From Lycium barbarum (Eukaryota; Streptophyta; Magnoliopsida; Solanales; Solanaceae), in contig NC_083345.1 of assembly GCF_019175385.1 (NCBI RefSeq), positions 125,801,657 through 125,865,656 of the forward strand: a DNA stretch of 64,000 bases, read 5' to 3'. Below are positions 22,816 through 34,917 of this stretch, in pieces. A program made the translations under genes and the position numbers. The notes under the pieces are model-generated. The model searched no databases and was not told the origin of the DNA. It was given only the letters and a program-made list of their open reading frames with translations. The stretch's first letter is position 1. Each line of letters begins with the position of its first letter.

Positions 22816-24455
22816 ACTCATGCTACAAATTTTTAAAAATATAACTTATATTACATTTTTTTATTGCATAATTAGTTTAATCTCTTGGCACGTGTTTGTT
22901 GGTAAGTCTTTATTATTATTAAAGTTTTTCACACACATAATTGAATAATCTATAAGAACAAATTATTTGTGAGGAAGGAATTGTGGAAGGAGACTTAGCA
23001 AATACAAAGGAACACGGGATTCAATATTCACTAAAGAAGCAAAACTTTTGAGTTTTAAAACAAATAGAGGGTGATTTCAGTATGGAGGAAAATATTTTTC
23101 CATTATTGACTGGTCAAAAATTTTTGATAAATATTTTTTGTAGGAAAATAAGTTTCTTAAAATGAAGAAAATAACTTCCCTAATGAAAATAGGAAAATCA
23201 GCAATTAGAAATTTTTACGCACGAACGGGTCAACCCTTGTTTTTAATGAAAATGACATAGGAAGAAGTACATGTTTGTCTTACTTTCCTTTTTAATTCGT
23301 TTAAAAATGAATGCATCTTTTCTTTTCTAGCAAATCTTTAGTTCCAACTTTCCACATGATATGTTTAAGATCACAAAATTAAATGGCATTTTGATACATT
23401 TTACATATGTTTAGCTATGTTACACCTCGGAAAAATTTCATGTTGATGCATAGTGGATAGACTAACGAACGGCACGAAGTATACGATGTTTCAATAAGTA
23501 AGAAATAGTAATTAATGGTTCTAATTGAGATTTCAAAGACATTCGAGGTAAGAGAAGAAAGTCCGTCAAGAAAGGCGAGGTATATGTTATGTATCGGAAA
23601 GGATTCACAAAGTACCAAGCTAATGATGGGTAATGATGGCTTAAAGAAGAGTTATAACGTCCCTTAGATTGTTAATGAAGTGTTAAACAAGTGTTAAGAA
23701 GGTTCCATAAGGATTGGAGATCAAACGAATCGACGAGAACAAGTTTCGGAAAGCTGAGTATTATACGGCCCAACATACGGACCGTATATGTTACACCTCG
23801 CATTTTCATACGTTGAGTTTTGCCGAATGCTAGTTGTCCTAGTCTTGGGAGGTAGGACAAATTTTTCAAGGTCATGAGGATAGATATGTCCATCTTGGAT
23901 ATATAATGGAGTAAAACCATGTTTAGTAAGCCTCGGGAAGGTTTAAGACTCGTCGTACAACTACAACCTTGTATCTTACAAGTTACTACATGTGCAAAGT
24001 TCAATTTTTACCAAATTCTTTCCTCTCCTTTTCCCCGTATCTTAGCCCAACAAAGAAAATGGGAGAGATAGAAATAAAGGAGAGATGCATGAAAAGTTTT
24101 GAAGGAGACCCTTTAGCGCAGCGGTAAATGTCAGATTAGGATGTCACTGGATTGCTCTTTTAGTTGGAGAAGGATTTTTAAAGAAAGGTGGAATCAATAA
24201 CATGGGCTGCTTTGTTTTCCATGTGGATGTCACTAATTCCTTGCATCAGGTGAAAGGCAACTTGAGTAAAAGTTCCAAAAATAATTAAAGAACTTTGTCT
24301 TGAAGTGCAATCAATAGAAATTGAGTGTGAATTTGACAAGTCAGTTTTGGAGCAGCGAAGGTGATAACTGATATTGATACAAATATTTAAAATTTATTTT
24401 AGATCATAATTTTTTTAATTTTTTTTTAAAAATTCCGTGCTTAATCAAATAATCA
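22816..24455. other. Intergenic with gypsy-LTR-like scraps
   Basis: tgttacacctcggaaaaatt at about 23418 and tgttacacctcgcattttca at about 23790 both resemble the start of a Solanaceae gypsy LTR (TGTTACACCTCG). The two following sequences are similar only in short words. No internal domain found, so this is probably a decayed or nested LTR remnant. No gene supported. Confidence 0.4.
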
Positions 24456-24463
24456 CATACATG

Positions 24464-24652
24464 CAGGGACGGAGCCAAGTATGGCCGAGGGGGTTCATCC
24501 GAAACCCCTTAGGCAGAAAATTACACTGTTTATATATGATTAAAATTATTTTTTATGCATATATAATAGATGTTGAACTCCCTTTAACCTCTTTGTGTGT
24601 TTATTTCTCTATATTTTAAATCTTCTAAGTAAAATTTTTTATTCTGCTACTG
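24464..24652. mobile_element. hAT-type MITE with 8-bp TSD
   Basis: Starts cagggacggagccaag and ends attctgctactg (terminal repeats CAGGGACGGA / CAGTAGCAGA). Flanks catacatg (24456-24463) and catacgtg (24653-24660) are an 8-bp target duplication with one change. The interior has the gggggttcatccgaaacccc palindrome typical of this Solanaceae MITE family. Confidence 0.85.
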
Positions 24653-24678
24653 CATACGTGAAGACGAATTGAGAATTC

Positions 24679-24752
24679 AACAGGTGTTGGTTGGCATCTT
24701 CCTTTTGGGAAGGGACAGGTGTTGGTTGACATCTCTCTTTTGGGAAGGGACA
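24679..24752. repeat. ~37-bp tandem duplication
   Basis: caggtgttggttggcatctt...ttttgggaagggaca is repeated directly twice with small differences. Confidence 0.85.
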
Positions 24753-24914
24753 TAATGATTGTGGCCCTTAAATCATTTTTAGCTGCCACTTTTGGGGCCA
24801 ACTAGTTGATAATAACCTCATTTGTCTTTGCTAGAACACCAACGTCGGCTCAACTCCCAAAAGTGCTCATGGTACATTTTATTTTTGTCCTATGCACCAT
24901 GAGCGTTTGGTTCC

Positions 24915-25045
24915 GGGCAATTTGCACGATTGACCTTATTCGGGGTGGTCTTTAATTTTTGCGCCTCAAATTGCTGATATTTAATTAAGTGAAGAACAAA
25001 AATTAAAGATCAACGCCTTTGAAGGGAGATCCGTGCAAAAAATTA
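24915..25045. mobile_element. Short member of the GGGCAATTTGC foldback family
   Basis: Left gggcaatttgcacgattgac...ggggtggtctttaattttt and right aaaaattaaagatcaacgcc...gatccgtgcaaaaa are inverted repeats. They match the ends of the larger elements at 49273, 50494 and 52419. The core is almost absent. Confidence 0.7.
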
Positions 25046-25214
25046 TTTGATTCCACCATCACGGACATCATCTATTATAGAAACGGATTCAAAATTTAGA
25101 TTGCGTTGAGTGATTTAATCTTCTACATTTTTCTCATATTAAGTTTGTTGTACTTCAAAAATAATGAATTCAAAATTTAACAATTATTGAAATTTCAGCT
25201 TGACTTCATTCCTA

Positions 25215-25795
25215 TATAACTTCCAATTTTGCACCTGCATATTACATCTGCCTCTAGCTGTCTGGATTGAGTTACAAAATTATTGGTGCGTGGATCATCG
25301 TGAGAGGAAATGAGATCTCTTACTCTCTTACAATTTGAATAGAAGAAAATGACTTTTTCAGATCTCTTATGTGTTTTTTTTCAAATCTCTTATGTGTAAA
25401 AAAAAGAAGATCTCTTATAAAAGGATCATAAAACTAATAATAGCTTATAAAGGGCCAAAAAACCACATCATATAGCACCACCCAAAATATGAATTAACGT
25501 CATTTTTGAAACCTTTTGTAAGGATGTGATACTATTCAAAGAGATAAGTTAGCTGGTATGATAGGTAAAAGTGATTTGATAGTATAGGAGTAATTCTTTA
25601 TATTAATCGTGTATATAATTTAAGCTCGTTTAAAAGTTTAAGTTATAGTATACACCGTTTGTGTTAAAAAAAAATTCAATATTAAGTCACTCAAAGGATA
25701 TTTATAGAGGTGAGTCTCTTTAAATTGTGAAACTTGCAATAAAAGGTGAAAATAAAGTGATGGTGTAAAATTTCCTTATACAAACAATGAAAAGT
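25215..25795. repeat. Segmental duplication, copy 1 (partner 27085-27612)
   Basis: Shares with 27085-27612, in the same orientation and order: cacctgcatattacatc, ttattggtgcgtggatcat, caccacccaaaatatg, ccttttgtaaggatgtgat, caaagaga, caggatattta-like words and gatggtgtaaaa...ttcctta. About 165 bp at 25299-25465 is present only here. SnoRNA copy 3 begins 3 bp past the end of this copy and is absent at the partner. Confidence 0.85.
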
Positions 25796-25797
25796 GA

Positions 25798-25908
25798 AAA
25801 GCTCTGACGATGAAGTTTGTCAAGATGCTTATATATCATTCCAATTTCTGATGCTTTTGGTCATAGACCAGAGCTATATGTGGAACTGAAGGGACAACTG
25901 AGGAGCTT
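25798..25908 (+). ncRNA. Candidate C/D-box snoRNA, copy 3 (diverged box C)
   Basis: Stem AAAGCTC/GAGCTT, box D CTGA and central ttccaatttctgatgctttt as in the copies at 15.8 and 16.7 kb. Internal hairpin tggtca-ta-gacca. Box C reads ACGATGA instead of ATGATGA, a change at a position important for the K-turn, so this copy may be inactive. It lies about 9 kb from the other two and without their flanks. Confidence 0.5.
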
Positions 25909-26529
25909 GTTTGTTCATTGACAATCATTAACCTCAACCTTACGCATAGCAATAAAATCGTGTCAATTTTTTACTTCCACTTTATCACATGTCAAAAAAG
26001 GAAGATTAGGTAAAAGGAAACATTTGAGAAGTTATTGGTACTCAATTTGGTTGGAAAACAAAGTCATAAACTAAATGAAAAGTTGAGAGGATAAAACTAC
26101 TAAATCTTCTTGAAGTTGTTTTTTCTTTTCTATAAGATGTCTCTGGAGAATAAAATAAATAACATTATGCTTGATAAAAGCTTACCTTCACCCGATATTT
26201 TTACCGAACTAAGAAATGCAACACTTATTTTTCAACACACATACTTTGTTACTTAACTATATAGGGTCAAGTGATATATATTTTCCCTTTAATATTTAAC
26301 AGTTAAATTTTTCTCTTTTTCTTTTTCATTCTTCAACCATTAATGCCATCTGCTAGTTTTAGTAGGCAATAAGAGAGAATGCTTAACCTGCTTCTACATG
26401 ACAATGGCCATGGTATCCATGCCAACCTAACATTAATTCTTGAAACACAAACAGTTATTCAGGATCCACTCATTAGTAACAAAATAATTAAGGTTTGATT
26501 ACACCCTCTACACAATAATGATTTGGTTA

Positions 26530-26752
26530 AAGATATTCCTTCTGGTTCAAAAAGAGTGTCCACTTAGCCATTTTGTACACCTCTTAAGAAAATACTAACT
26601 CCTAAAAGATAAGGTATTTGGTCACTAAACACTTAATAAAGACAAATCTGAAAAAATAAGATTAATTATTTTTTGATTTGATAAGTAAAAACTCTTTTTT
26701 AATCAAAATAAAAGGACTACGTGGACACTCTTTTTGAACGTAGGTAGTTAGT
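26530..26752. mobile_element. Stowaway-like MITE (AGAGTGTCCACTTAGCCA family)
   Basis: Left ttctggttcaaaaagagtgt and right acactctttttgaacgtagg form terminal inverted repeats. The interior matches the element at 32729-32975 (cacttagcca, aagaaaatactaact, aaatctgaaaaaa, gtggacactcttttt). Confidence 0.75.
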
Positions 26753-27084
26753 AGCATTGATCCCCCTAGTTGGTACAAAGACCTCATCTTTAATCAAACG
26801 GTGGTGTCAATATCAAGATTTGCTGAAGAGTGATCACTGTTAAATCAGTTTCTAAAAACTTTTTAACTTATTTAGCGATTGGCAAACATCAAAAATATTA
26901 ATAACTAGAGGCTTGTTTTACATGATAAGTTTTGAAAGTTCTCTCTAAAACAAAGAAAGACGACTTTCTGATATAATAACTATTTAGAAATCAACGGACA
27001 TTATTTATTGTCTGCCCAAAAACGAATCCAAAATTTAAATTGACTTATATGATTCAATCATTAATGTTTTTGTACGAGTGTGGC

Positions 27085-27612
27085 CACACCTGCATATTAC
27101 ATCGGCCTCAAGCTGTCTGAGTTACAAATTTATTGGTGCGTGGATCATCTGGCACCACCCAAAATATGGTTTAAGGTCATTTTGTAAACCTTTTGTAAGG
27201 ATGTGATCATGGTGATGTCATTCAAAGAGATTGGTTATCTGTTATCACAGATAAAAGTGATCGCTGATAATGTAACTTACTTATATATCAATGGTGTATA
27301 CATATAACTTAAACTCGCCTAAGAGTTTAAGTTAAATATACCGTCTGTGTAAAATAAAATTACACTGTCAGGTCACTCACAGGATATTTATATAAATAAA
27401 TCTCCTCAAAATATGAGATTTATAATATTAAAAATAAATAATCGATCTTTCGCCTTGCGCAAGGATGTCTTTTATTTTTAGACTCAATAAGGAGAGAATT
27501 GGGTGGAAGGGGAGGCAGGTTTTATTTTACCCTCAGCTCTCCCGGGAAAAATCAAAGTTACTTGTTAGAAAAAGTAAAAATAAACTGATGGTGTAAAAAT
27601 TCCTTACACTAA
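27085..27612. repeat. Segmental duplication, copy 2 (partner 25215-25795)
   Basis: Direct repeat of 25215-25795 as described there. It contains extra sequence 27425-27555 (ttcgccttgcgcaaggatgtc...ctcagctctcccgggaaa) that the partner lacks. No gene inside. Confidence 0.85.
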
Positions 27613-29488
27613 CAATGAATATAACTTAATTAAGCTTATACTTTTTCTATCTCAAACTAACAATCACTTCAGCTCAAAATAATTGTTGCTCTAGGAATCC
27701 AAGATTAAAATTGACAATTGTTTCTTAACTAAAAACATTAATATTAAAGAAGTAGGAGTAATTTTTTTAATACTGCTCAATTCTTAAAAAGCATTTAATA
27801 ATTAATAAAGATAACTTAGTAAACTATACTTTAAATTTATTATTTTTTAACAAGCGTGAAAAAAATTAAAACAACAGTTAAAATGAAGCCGAGGTTACGC
27901 AATAGACATCACATGCTCTTCCTTCTTCCATTCTCCTCTATTTTGGAAGTTCCCAAAATTCCATGCATACGCCTTTAATGTGCCCAAACAACTTGAAAAT
28001 ATGCCCCTAAAGTGTCAAAACTAATAATAAGGCTGGACCCTACTCATTAGAAACTGCCCAACAACTTGAAATTCACCGCTCCCACTAAAAAGAAATAGTA
28101 CTCCTCCATTCATTTTTACTCGTTCAGTATTTTAAAAATAAATTTTCACTTTTACTTATTAGTTTTAGCATATTAAGAGAAGATAATTTATTTTTTCCGT
28201 TTTACCCATAGTATTAATTACTCACTTCAAATTATTTTTCAAATTCAATAAAAATATGCATTAATTAATATGGATACATTGATAAATTATATACTCCATT
28301 TATTATTTCTATTGAATGGTCACAAACCAATGGAAATTTCTTGAAAGCGAAATGGCTACTTTAAATGATATTTTTGTTACTCCACTTATTTCAGGTCATG
28401 TGGTATATTTTTATTTAGTCCGTTTAAAAAAGAATGATATATTTTTAAACTCGGAAACAGTTAACATACCCTTCGCATTTTACCATTAAAGCTTTTATAA
28501 CCACACAAATAATAGGATATCTGTTTAAAATCATTATAAGTTTCAAACGTATTATAGGTGCACAAATGCTATGATATATTTTAGACTATAAATTTAAAGC
28601 ATTTTTTTCTTAAACTTTATATCGCTTCAAACTATGTCACATAAATTGCAATGAATATAATATTATAGATGGATAATGCTGGTGTCATTTTGTCCTAAAA
28701 TTCTACGGATATTCCTCTAAATAGAACTTCCTTTAATTCTTTGTTGAGTCTGTTTCAACTTTCATGTATAGGATAGGATGCACTTTTCTTTTGAATGAAC
28801 CTCAAATTCAATTATATAATATTGTACGATGTTACTCCTGTTATTTGTCTATTTGGAGAAAACATTTATGGCCCATATTTCTAATATTATCCTAAATGGC
28901 TCTTTTTATACATTATTATACATTTTTATACAAATATACATTGTCTACACTAAGTGCATAATATTGTATATCGTGTGTATAAACACTGTTGCAAAAAAAA
29001 AAAAAAAAAACGTTGGCTATGCGGATGTAAACTAAAAATATGACTACATGAATGTAATATTTTATGCTAGCTTGTATATTGCTGAAATTATCCCTTTTTA
29101 AAACACAATACGTCTGTTATCCATTTATCCCCTTTCTTTAGGGTCTATAAAGACAAAATAACTTTGAGGAGAATTTTTCAGGTTAAGGGTATCATTAAAT
29201 TCAATCAACATATAATTTTCCAGCGAGAAAAATTCTCTCTGTTTTAAAAACAATGAAAAGCTTTGAAGTACATGAATTAAACCTTTTAATTTTCGATCTT
29301 AATTCGGATATCAGTTTCTTAACTTGAAATAAAATAAAATTTACATAATCAGAAACCAGATAAGTAATTATTAAAAAGTCATGGAGTGAGACAAAATTGT
29401 GGAATCCTCAAACACTAACAGTGTCACGTAAAGTGGGACATACATTGTATTTTTTTACACTGAACACAAAATAGAATCAAAAGATTTA
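27613..29488. other. Intergenic, downstream of the MYB gene
   Basis: AT-rich with MITE scraps (actcctccattcatttttac at about 28100 is a Stowaway-like start; aaagtgtcaaaactaataat near 28010). 28995-29010 is a poly-A run. No reading frame with recognisable content. Confidence 0.4.
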
Positions 29489-29582
29489 ACACTAAATACT
29501 TGCACTGACTATATGTACTACATTAACATTGGTGAACACTAAATACTTGCACTGACTATATATACTATATTAACATTGTATC
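29489..29582. repeat. 47-bp tandem duplication spanning the MYB stop codon
   Basis: aacactaaatacttgcactg...acattggtg is followed directly by a second copy. The MYB stop codon (29565-29567) and its last codons lie in the copy at 29536-29582. The other copy keeps an equivalent stop in the same frame and now lies in the 3' UTR. Confidence 0.9.
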
Positions 29583-31298
29583 ATCTTGATGATAACATTT
29601 TTCAGAAATAAGCTGAAGATACTCTTCATATACCTTCTCAAGCATGCTGTCATTTGAAAGATCACAAAATCCATCTAGTAAAACTTCATCAAATAACAAA
29701 TTTGAAGCACAAGGAATAAATGAAGCCTCTTCTATTTTACCCTCAATATTCTCATCATCATTTGTAATAATATTAATCTTCTTGTTATTATCAACTTCTT
29801 CAAAACTATTTGAGGGCGAAGCTACGTGGCTCGAACTCTTCAAAAATGTCGATGGATGTGTGTCGGATCCTTCAGAAATAGCGCATTTTTTGAGGATCTG
29901 ACACGGTTGCGGCAGTAATTCAGGAGAGTCTGAGCATGAAGTACTCAATAATGCAACATTGTCAACACTAAAATTCCTCAAAATTCCAGAGGAAATTCTG
30001 ATTGGCTTTGGGAAAAACACAACTTGAGGAGTGTCTAAAGATTGGTCTTTTTTCTTTTTATTTTTCTTTTTGTCCTGTTCTTTTCTTGGTTTTTCTGTTT
30101 TGGGCTTTTTCTTGGGATGTTTCTTGGGCTGTTTTTTGTTAACTTTGGGCTGAATTCCAGCAATTTTGAGCTTCTTGATGAGATGAGTATTCCAATAATT
30201 CTTGATTTCATTGTCAGTTCGACCTGGTAATCGCCCAGCTATGAGTGACCAACGATTGCCCAACAGGGAATGCAATCTTATTATAAGGTCTTCTTCATCT
30301 TGGCTGAAATTTCCTCTCTTGATCCCTGGCTTTAGATAGTTCATCCATCTTAATCTACAACTCTTTCCACATCTAAGCAACCCTGAAAAAGTCAACATTC
30401 ATATTAGACAGAAATTTTATTGTGGTAAACGAATAAAGTACGGTACCAAAAGTTGATTTAAAATAAGCTATGTATATATAGGGTGTATTTGACACGACGG
30501 AAGTCAATTTCCCGAAAAATGTGGTCCGTATTTGGTTGGTGCATAAATAGAAATACTTTCCATAACAAATACTATGTGTTAAAAATTAAGTAATGGTATT
30601 AGCAAATCGAAGAGTGCTTAAAGATTAATACAATAATAATCAAGTGTTAGTCGGAGCAAGTAACATGAAGTTGAAAGGTAAGATTGTTCTACGAAAAATG
30701 AATTTCACCCATAAGTGAGTGAAGTTATTTCTTCCTTTTTTGATGAAAAACTCAATGACCAGAAAATGACTTCCTCACGGAAAATAATTTTTTTGGAAAA
30801 TGATTTCTTCTGTCGAATTAAACATCTCAAAGCAAGAATACTCTTAATGGTACGAGACATTTCCGAAGAAAAACAAAGCACAGACTTAACCAAAAGTGAA
30901 TTTTAACACTATGTCAGGGGTGTTTGAGAGTCCACCCAGATTCTAGAAAGTTTACACACAAAAATTATAAACTTGAACTATGTTGTTCGGACTCATCAAA
31001 AATGTTGAAGGACAATGCCCGGCTCCTCTAGAAATAATGTATTTTTGGAAAAGTTTACATGAGTCCTACAATATTTTAGGAAAATCCGAGCAACATATAT
31101 AACTTAGAAGAAACTAGTAGAAGAGAGTGAGCATTGAATGAATATGAAACTAGATTTTAGCATACCAGCTTTCTTGGGCAAGTTTCTCCATTGGCCTTCA
31201 CCATTTTCCTTAATATAATTTGCTAGCAACAAGTCTTCTTTTGCAGACCATGGACCTTTACGCAGCCCCTCTTTAGCACAACATGGTGCTCTTCCCAT
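29565..31298 (-). CDS. R2R3-MYB transcription factor with bHLH-binding motif, 2 exons
   Basis: Exons 31298-31166 and 30382-29565 (GT..AG intron of 783 bp) encode 316 aa. The start [17 protein letters not shown] is the usual R2R3-MYB N-terminus. R2 (about 14-62) and R3 (about 67-115) keep the tryptophans; the first R3 tryptophan is replaced by Phe70, as is normal. Residues 76-95 read DL..R...L......L...R, the signature for contact with R-type bHLH proteins. The R3 intron of most family members is missing. Residues 117-158 are extremely lysine-rich. [11 protein letters not shown] after that faintly recalls the subgroup 5 (TT2-like) motif. The C-terminus is acidic. Likely role: nuclear regulator, perhaps of flavonoid or epidermal programmes with a bHLH and a WD40 protein; the exact subgroup is uncertain. 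31374-31650 should hold its promoter. Confidence 0.93.
30979..31099. mobile_element. Small MITE in the MYB intron
   Basis: tatgttgttcggactcatca at the left and aaaatccgagcaacatata at the right are terminal inverted repeats. The same family (ATGTTGCTCGGACTCTTC) sits in a WD40 intron at 35550-36170. Confidence 0.75.
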
Positions 31299-31737
31299 AT
31301 TTCTCACTATAATAATTTGGACAAAAAAGGACCTCTCAATATATTCTATGAGAGAAGAAATACGAAGAGACAAAAGTACAAGACTCGAAAGGTTCTCTCA
31401 CTCTACGTCAGTACCAATACCTGTATCAGTTATTTAAAAAAGCGATAGACATCTAACGCATTTACTCATTTTTGAAATATTAAATATAAAAATACAAGGA
31501 GTATTAGCGGTCTTGTTTGTCACACATGAGTATACTCTAAATCTACGAATATAAAAGAAGAAGAAGACGATACATAGAGCTTGGAGAAAGTCGTGCCCTT
31601 TTAGAAGCCACGAGATCCACTTCAGGAACATTAAATACTGATGGGACAAAAAATAGAATAATCGACAATATGTTGTACTGTTCTTTACTACTCAATAGTT
31701 GGAAATATTGAGACCTAGTATATTGCATTAATATTTC

Positions 31738-32215
31738 CTTTTTATAATCGTGGTGCCTTTGTTAATTTGTGTGTATCTCGCTTATTTTCACAATATGTCT
31801 TGTTGTTATCTCTTACTAATATAGGTATCCGATTAATTTGCATGTACCATGACTAATTTCATAGAGTACAGTTTGTTACTTTCCTATAAGCACATGTATC
31901 AAGTAACTATGTTTCGTTATTCCTATCAACACATTGGATCAGCTTACATGTACCTCAAAAATTTTTGCGGCGTACTTGTTACCTTCCGCAGGCATATATA
32001 TTGGATAACTCTGTCTTGTTATATCTTACTAATAGATCTGGGTCAGCTTGCGTTTACTTAGACTAATTTCACAACAAACAATCGTTACCTCTTACAACCA
32101 CATGCGTATCGGGTAATTCCATCTACTAAGATTTGGATAAATTTAAAGAAATCACATAGTGTGTTTATTTCTGTTGGAATTTAATTCTGAGATCTCATCG
32201 ACTGCTCACACACTT
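31738..32215 (-). repeat. Decayed tRNA-derived SINE with internally multiplied segment
   Basis: tataatcgtggtgcctttgt at the left and gttggaatttaattctgagatctcat at the right match the ends of the common Solanaceae SINE, whose intact form reads aaccgtggtgtccgggcc...gctgggatttgaacctgaga. A middle segment (cttgttacct...caggcatat...ggataactctg...cagcttgc) appears about three times in degenerate form. A shorter, better kept fragment of the family lies at 36966-37050. Confidence 0.55.
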
Positions 32216-32727
32216 GAATACATGTTTGTTTACTGTATTTAAGTTATATATATATATATGTCGATAGTGTAATAAAATATTTACACCATCAATATAGTTT
32301 AATCTGTTATATAACATATAGTTACTGATTACCATATATTGTAAGTTATCAACTAAAGTTATTAAGCAGAGTTATCTGTAATAATATCTTAAGTAACCCT
32401 GAGTATGGTTTAAAAAATAGGAAATACTTTTGCGTATCATTAATTGGGAGCCCTCCATTATTATGTCTTATTCGTGCATTCATTTATTCCTTTTGTTTTA
32501 TAGAGGCAAATCATAGGGAAGAGATTGAATCCAATGCAAGAATAAATATATTAATAATGTGCTTCACCACTTTGCATCAATTAGCCAAGGACTCTATATT
32601 TCCATTGATTGGAAGCTTTTTTAAATATTTTGTTACTTGTACTGTCCATCCCACAAGAGGAAACAAAGAAAAAAGAAAAAAAAAAGGTATTATTTCAGTG
32701 TTTACTCTGAAAAGAAAAAAAAAATTA
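32216..32727. other. No recognisable gene
   Basis: AT-rich sequence with a short (TA)n run at 32247-32260. Nothing supported. Confidence 0.3.
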
Positions 32728-32728
32728 T

Positions 32729-32975
32729 ACTCCCTCCGAATAAAAAAGAGTGTTCACTTAGCCAGTTGCACGTTTCTGAAGAAAATACTAACTCTTAGGA
32801 AAAAAATAGGTAATTTGACTAAATTAGGTATTGGGATTTAATCACATAGCACTTAATAGGGGAAAATCTGAAAAAAAAAATAAGGTAAATTTTTTCATAA
32901 TTTGATAAGTGGACACTCTTTTTGACTCAAGAAAAAAAGGTCAAGTGGACACTTTTTTTTTATTTTGAGGGATTA
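32729..32975. mobile_element. Stowaway-like MITE
   Basis: Left actccctccgaataaaaaag, right ttattttgagggattagta. Interior gtgttcacttagcca ... aaatctgaaaaaa ... gtggacactctttttgac is shared with 26530-26752. Confidence 0.75.
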
Positions 32976-33423
32976 GTAGATACTGCATCGATTATTTTAT
33001 GTGATAATATGGACTAGATAAGGAGTTTAAGAAGAAAAATGGAATTTATGATCTTAAATATTCTGACATTTTTATGGCTATAAACTTGCATTTTTTTAAG
33101 TCTTACATACACCCTCTTTTAACAGCAACATCTCTTATTATTCAATATTCGATTTTAGTTCTTATTTATGATGAAGATGCATGGAATCTCTTCTCATAAA
33201 CAGACAAACAGTAGTAGTATATAATATTGAGATTCTAAGATTTTATTACCCACTACTTCTTGTACAATTAGGATCTTTGTGACACACCACATGAACTAAC
33301 AGATTGGATAATAATAGTATATACATCGACGATATAATGATTCTTTTTTCCAATGTCACTTTATTTTAACCTGTCACTATAGCAGAAAGCTGTTATACTA
33401 ATTTAGTGCAATTGATAAGTTTG

Positions 33424-33571
33424 CTGTCTGATTATTTATTTGCTGAGAAAATTTTGAGTGGATATGGCAAGCAACTTCTTAACGTGTCTGATTATCATTA
33501 GCTGAGAAAATTTGACAGGATGTGGCAAGCAACTTCTTAACGTGTCTGATTATCATTAGCTGAGAAAATTT
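33424..33571. repeat. ~64-bp tandem repeat, about 2.3 units
   Basis: gtctgattatcattagctga then gaaaatttgacaggatgtgg and caagcaacttcttaacgt repeat directly; the first unit is slightly longer and diverged. Located about 1.35 kb beyond the WD40 stop codon. Confidence 0.88.
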
Positions 33572-34211
33572 GCAGTCTGAAACTAAGAAAGGAAAATAGA
33601 GAAATCAAAGAATTATTATATTGAAAATAAAAATGATAATATCATCGAGTGACATGGTAGGATTACTGAAATCTTTTTATCAATCAAAAATTTTGAGTGC
33701 GAATTTTAAAAAATGAAGGAAATTTCATTAGGGAGCATTTTACCTTTCATGGTGAATTTACCCGGCGTTAATTCAAATTAGCCAAGTCAGTGGACTTCTT
33801 CGGATGATTAAACCGGGAAAAAAAAACAAGAGGAAAGTATAAGTTCCACATTTCCTCTTTGATCATGGTCATGTCATATTTGACAATTCTAGGACCACAA
33901 GACTGACAAATCATCAATATGTAGTGAATTTGATGTTTCATGTACTACTAGAAAGAACCTTAGAGCTTGGAACTGAAAACTCGTACACAAAATGAAATTG
34001 CAATCATGTGGTCTAAAATTCTAATCAGATCTGCAGATATAATTGAGATAGTCAGGTGATTAATTAAGGTCTCTGTAACTGAAATATAAAAATCCGGATT
34101 AAGAAAAAAAAACTAACAAAAGAACACTCAAAACTAACAAAAGAATACTCAGCAGAAGCAAATTGGGCCCAAAAGTGAGTACGTAGTTGTTTGGCAATTA
34201 TAAAGAGATAA

Positions 34212-34482
34212 TGATTAAAAACACATCTCAAGAATTAATTTTTTTTGAGTTTCCTACCTAAATTATCAGGTGTGAGAGTTTCCTACCTAAACACTAATTA
34301 GTTTGCAAAATACATCTCAACTATCAGTTGTTTATTTTTCCTACCTAAACTATCATCAACTAGTTTACAAAACAGTTAGTTTGCAAACCAGTTAGTGATA
34401 ATTTAGATAGGAAAGTCTCACATCTGATAGTTCGGGTAGGAAACTACAAAAAAATGATACTTAAGGTGTGTTTTTGACCTTA
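34212..34482. mobile_element. MITE-like inverted repeat
   Basis: Left gattaaaaacacatctcaag...ttcctacctaaattatcagg, right gatagttcgggtaggaaac...taaggtgtgtttttgacc. Inverted arms of about 90 bp. Internal gtttcctacctaaac-type words repeat. Confidence 0.75.
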
Positions 34483-34917
34483 ACCCAATTATAAATTATA
34501 AATTATAAAAGTCAGAAATCGCTGCATAGAATTTACACCTATTTAAGAAATAAGCTTCAAAATTGCACTGTTTTAACTTTTAAGTACCACAATTTTACAG
34601 CTCAACTTCAAAAGACATCAATTGAACAAATGAATAATAATGTATGTACTATGACTTTCATATATATATGAATACTGTAATAATGACAACTTTGTAGATC
34701 CAGCTACTAAGATAAATTTGGCTAGATTGTACATATATATAGACTAGCATGCCCTAGGCACAAAGAAATCTAATATAACCTATAGAATATAATATTTTCT
34801 TTTGTTAAAACAAATTTTGGTTACAGAACCAAGAATTGATAAAAAAATTACAAGCAACGAAATGGAAAATCACAGGCTTTTGTCTGCAGCAGAATTCGAG
34901 ATCCCGGGACAAGAATC

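Noticed and set aside
23672..24004. 110-codon minus-strand frame
   Set aside because: No recognisable domain; overlaps LTR-like scraps.
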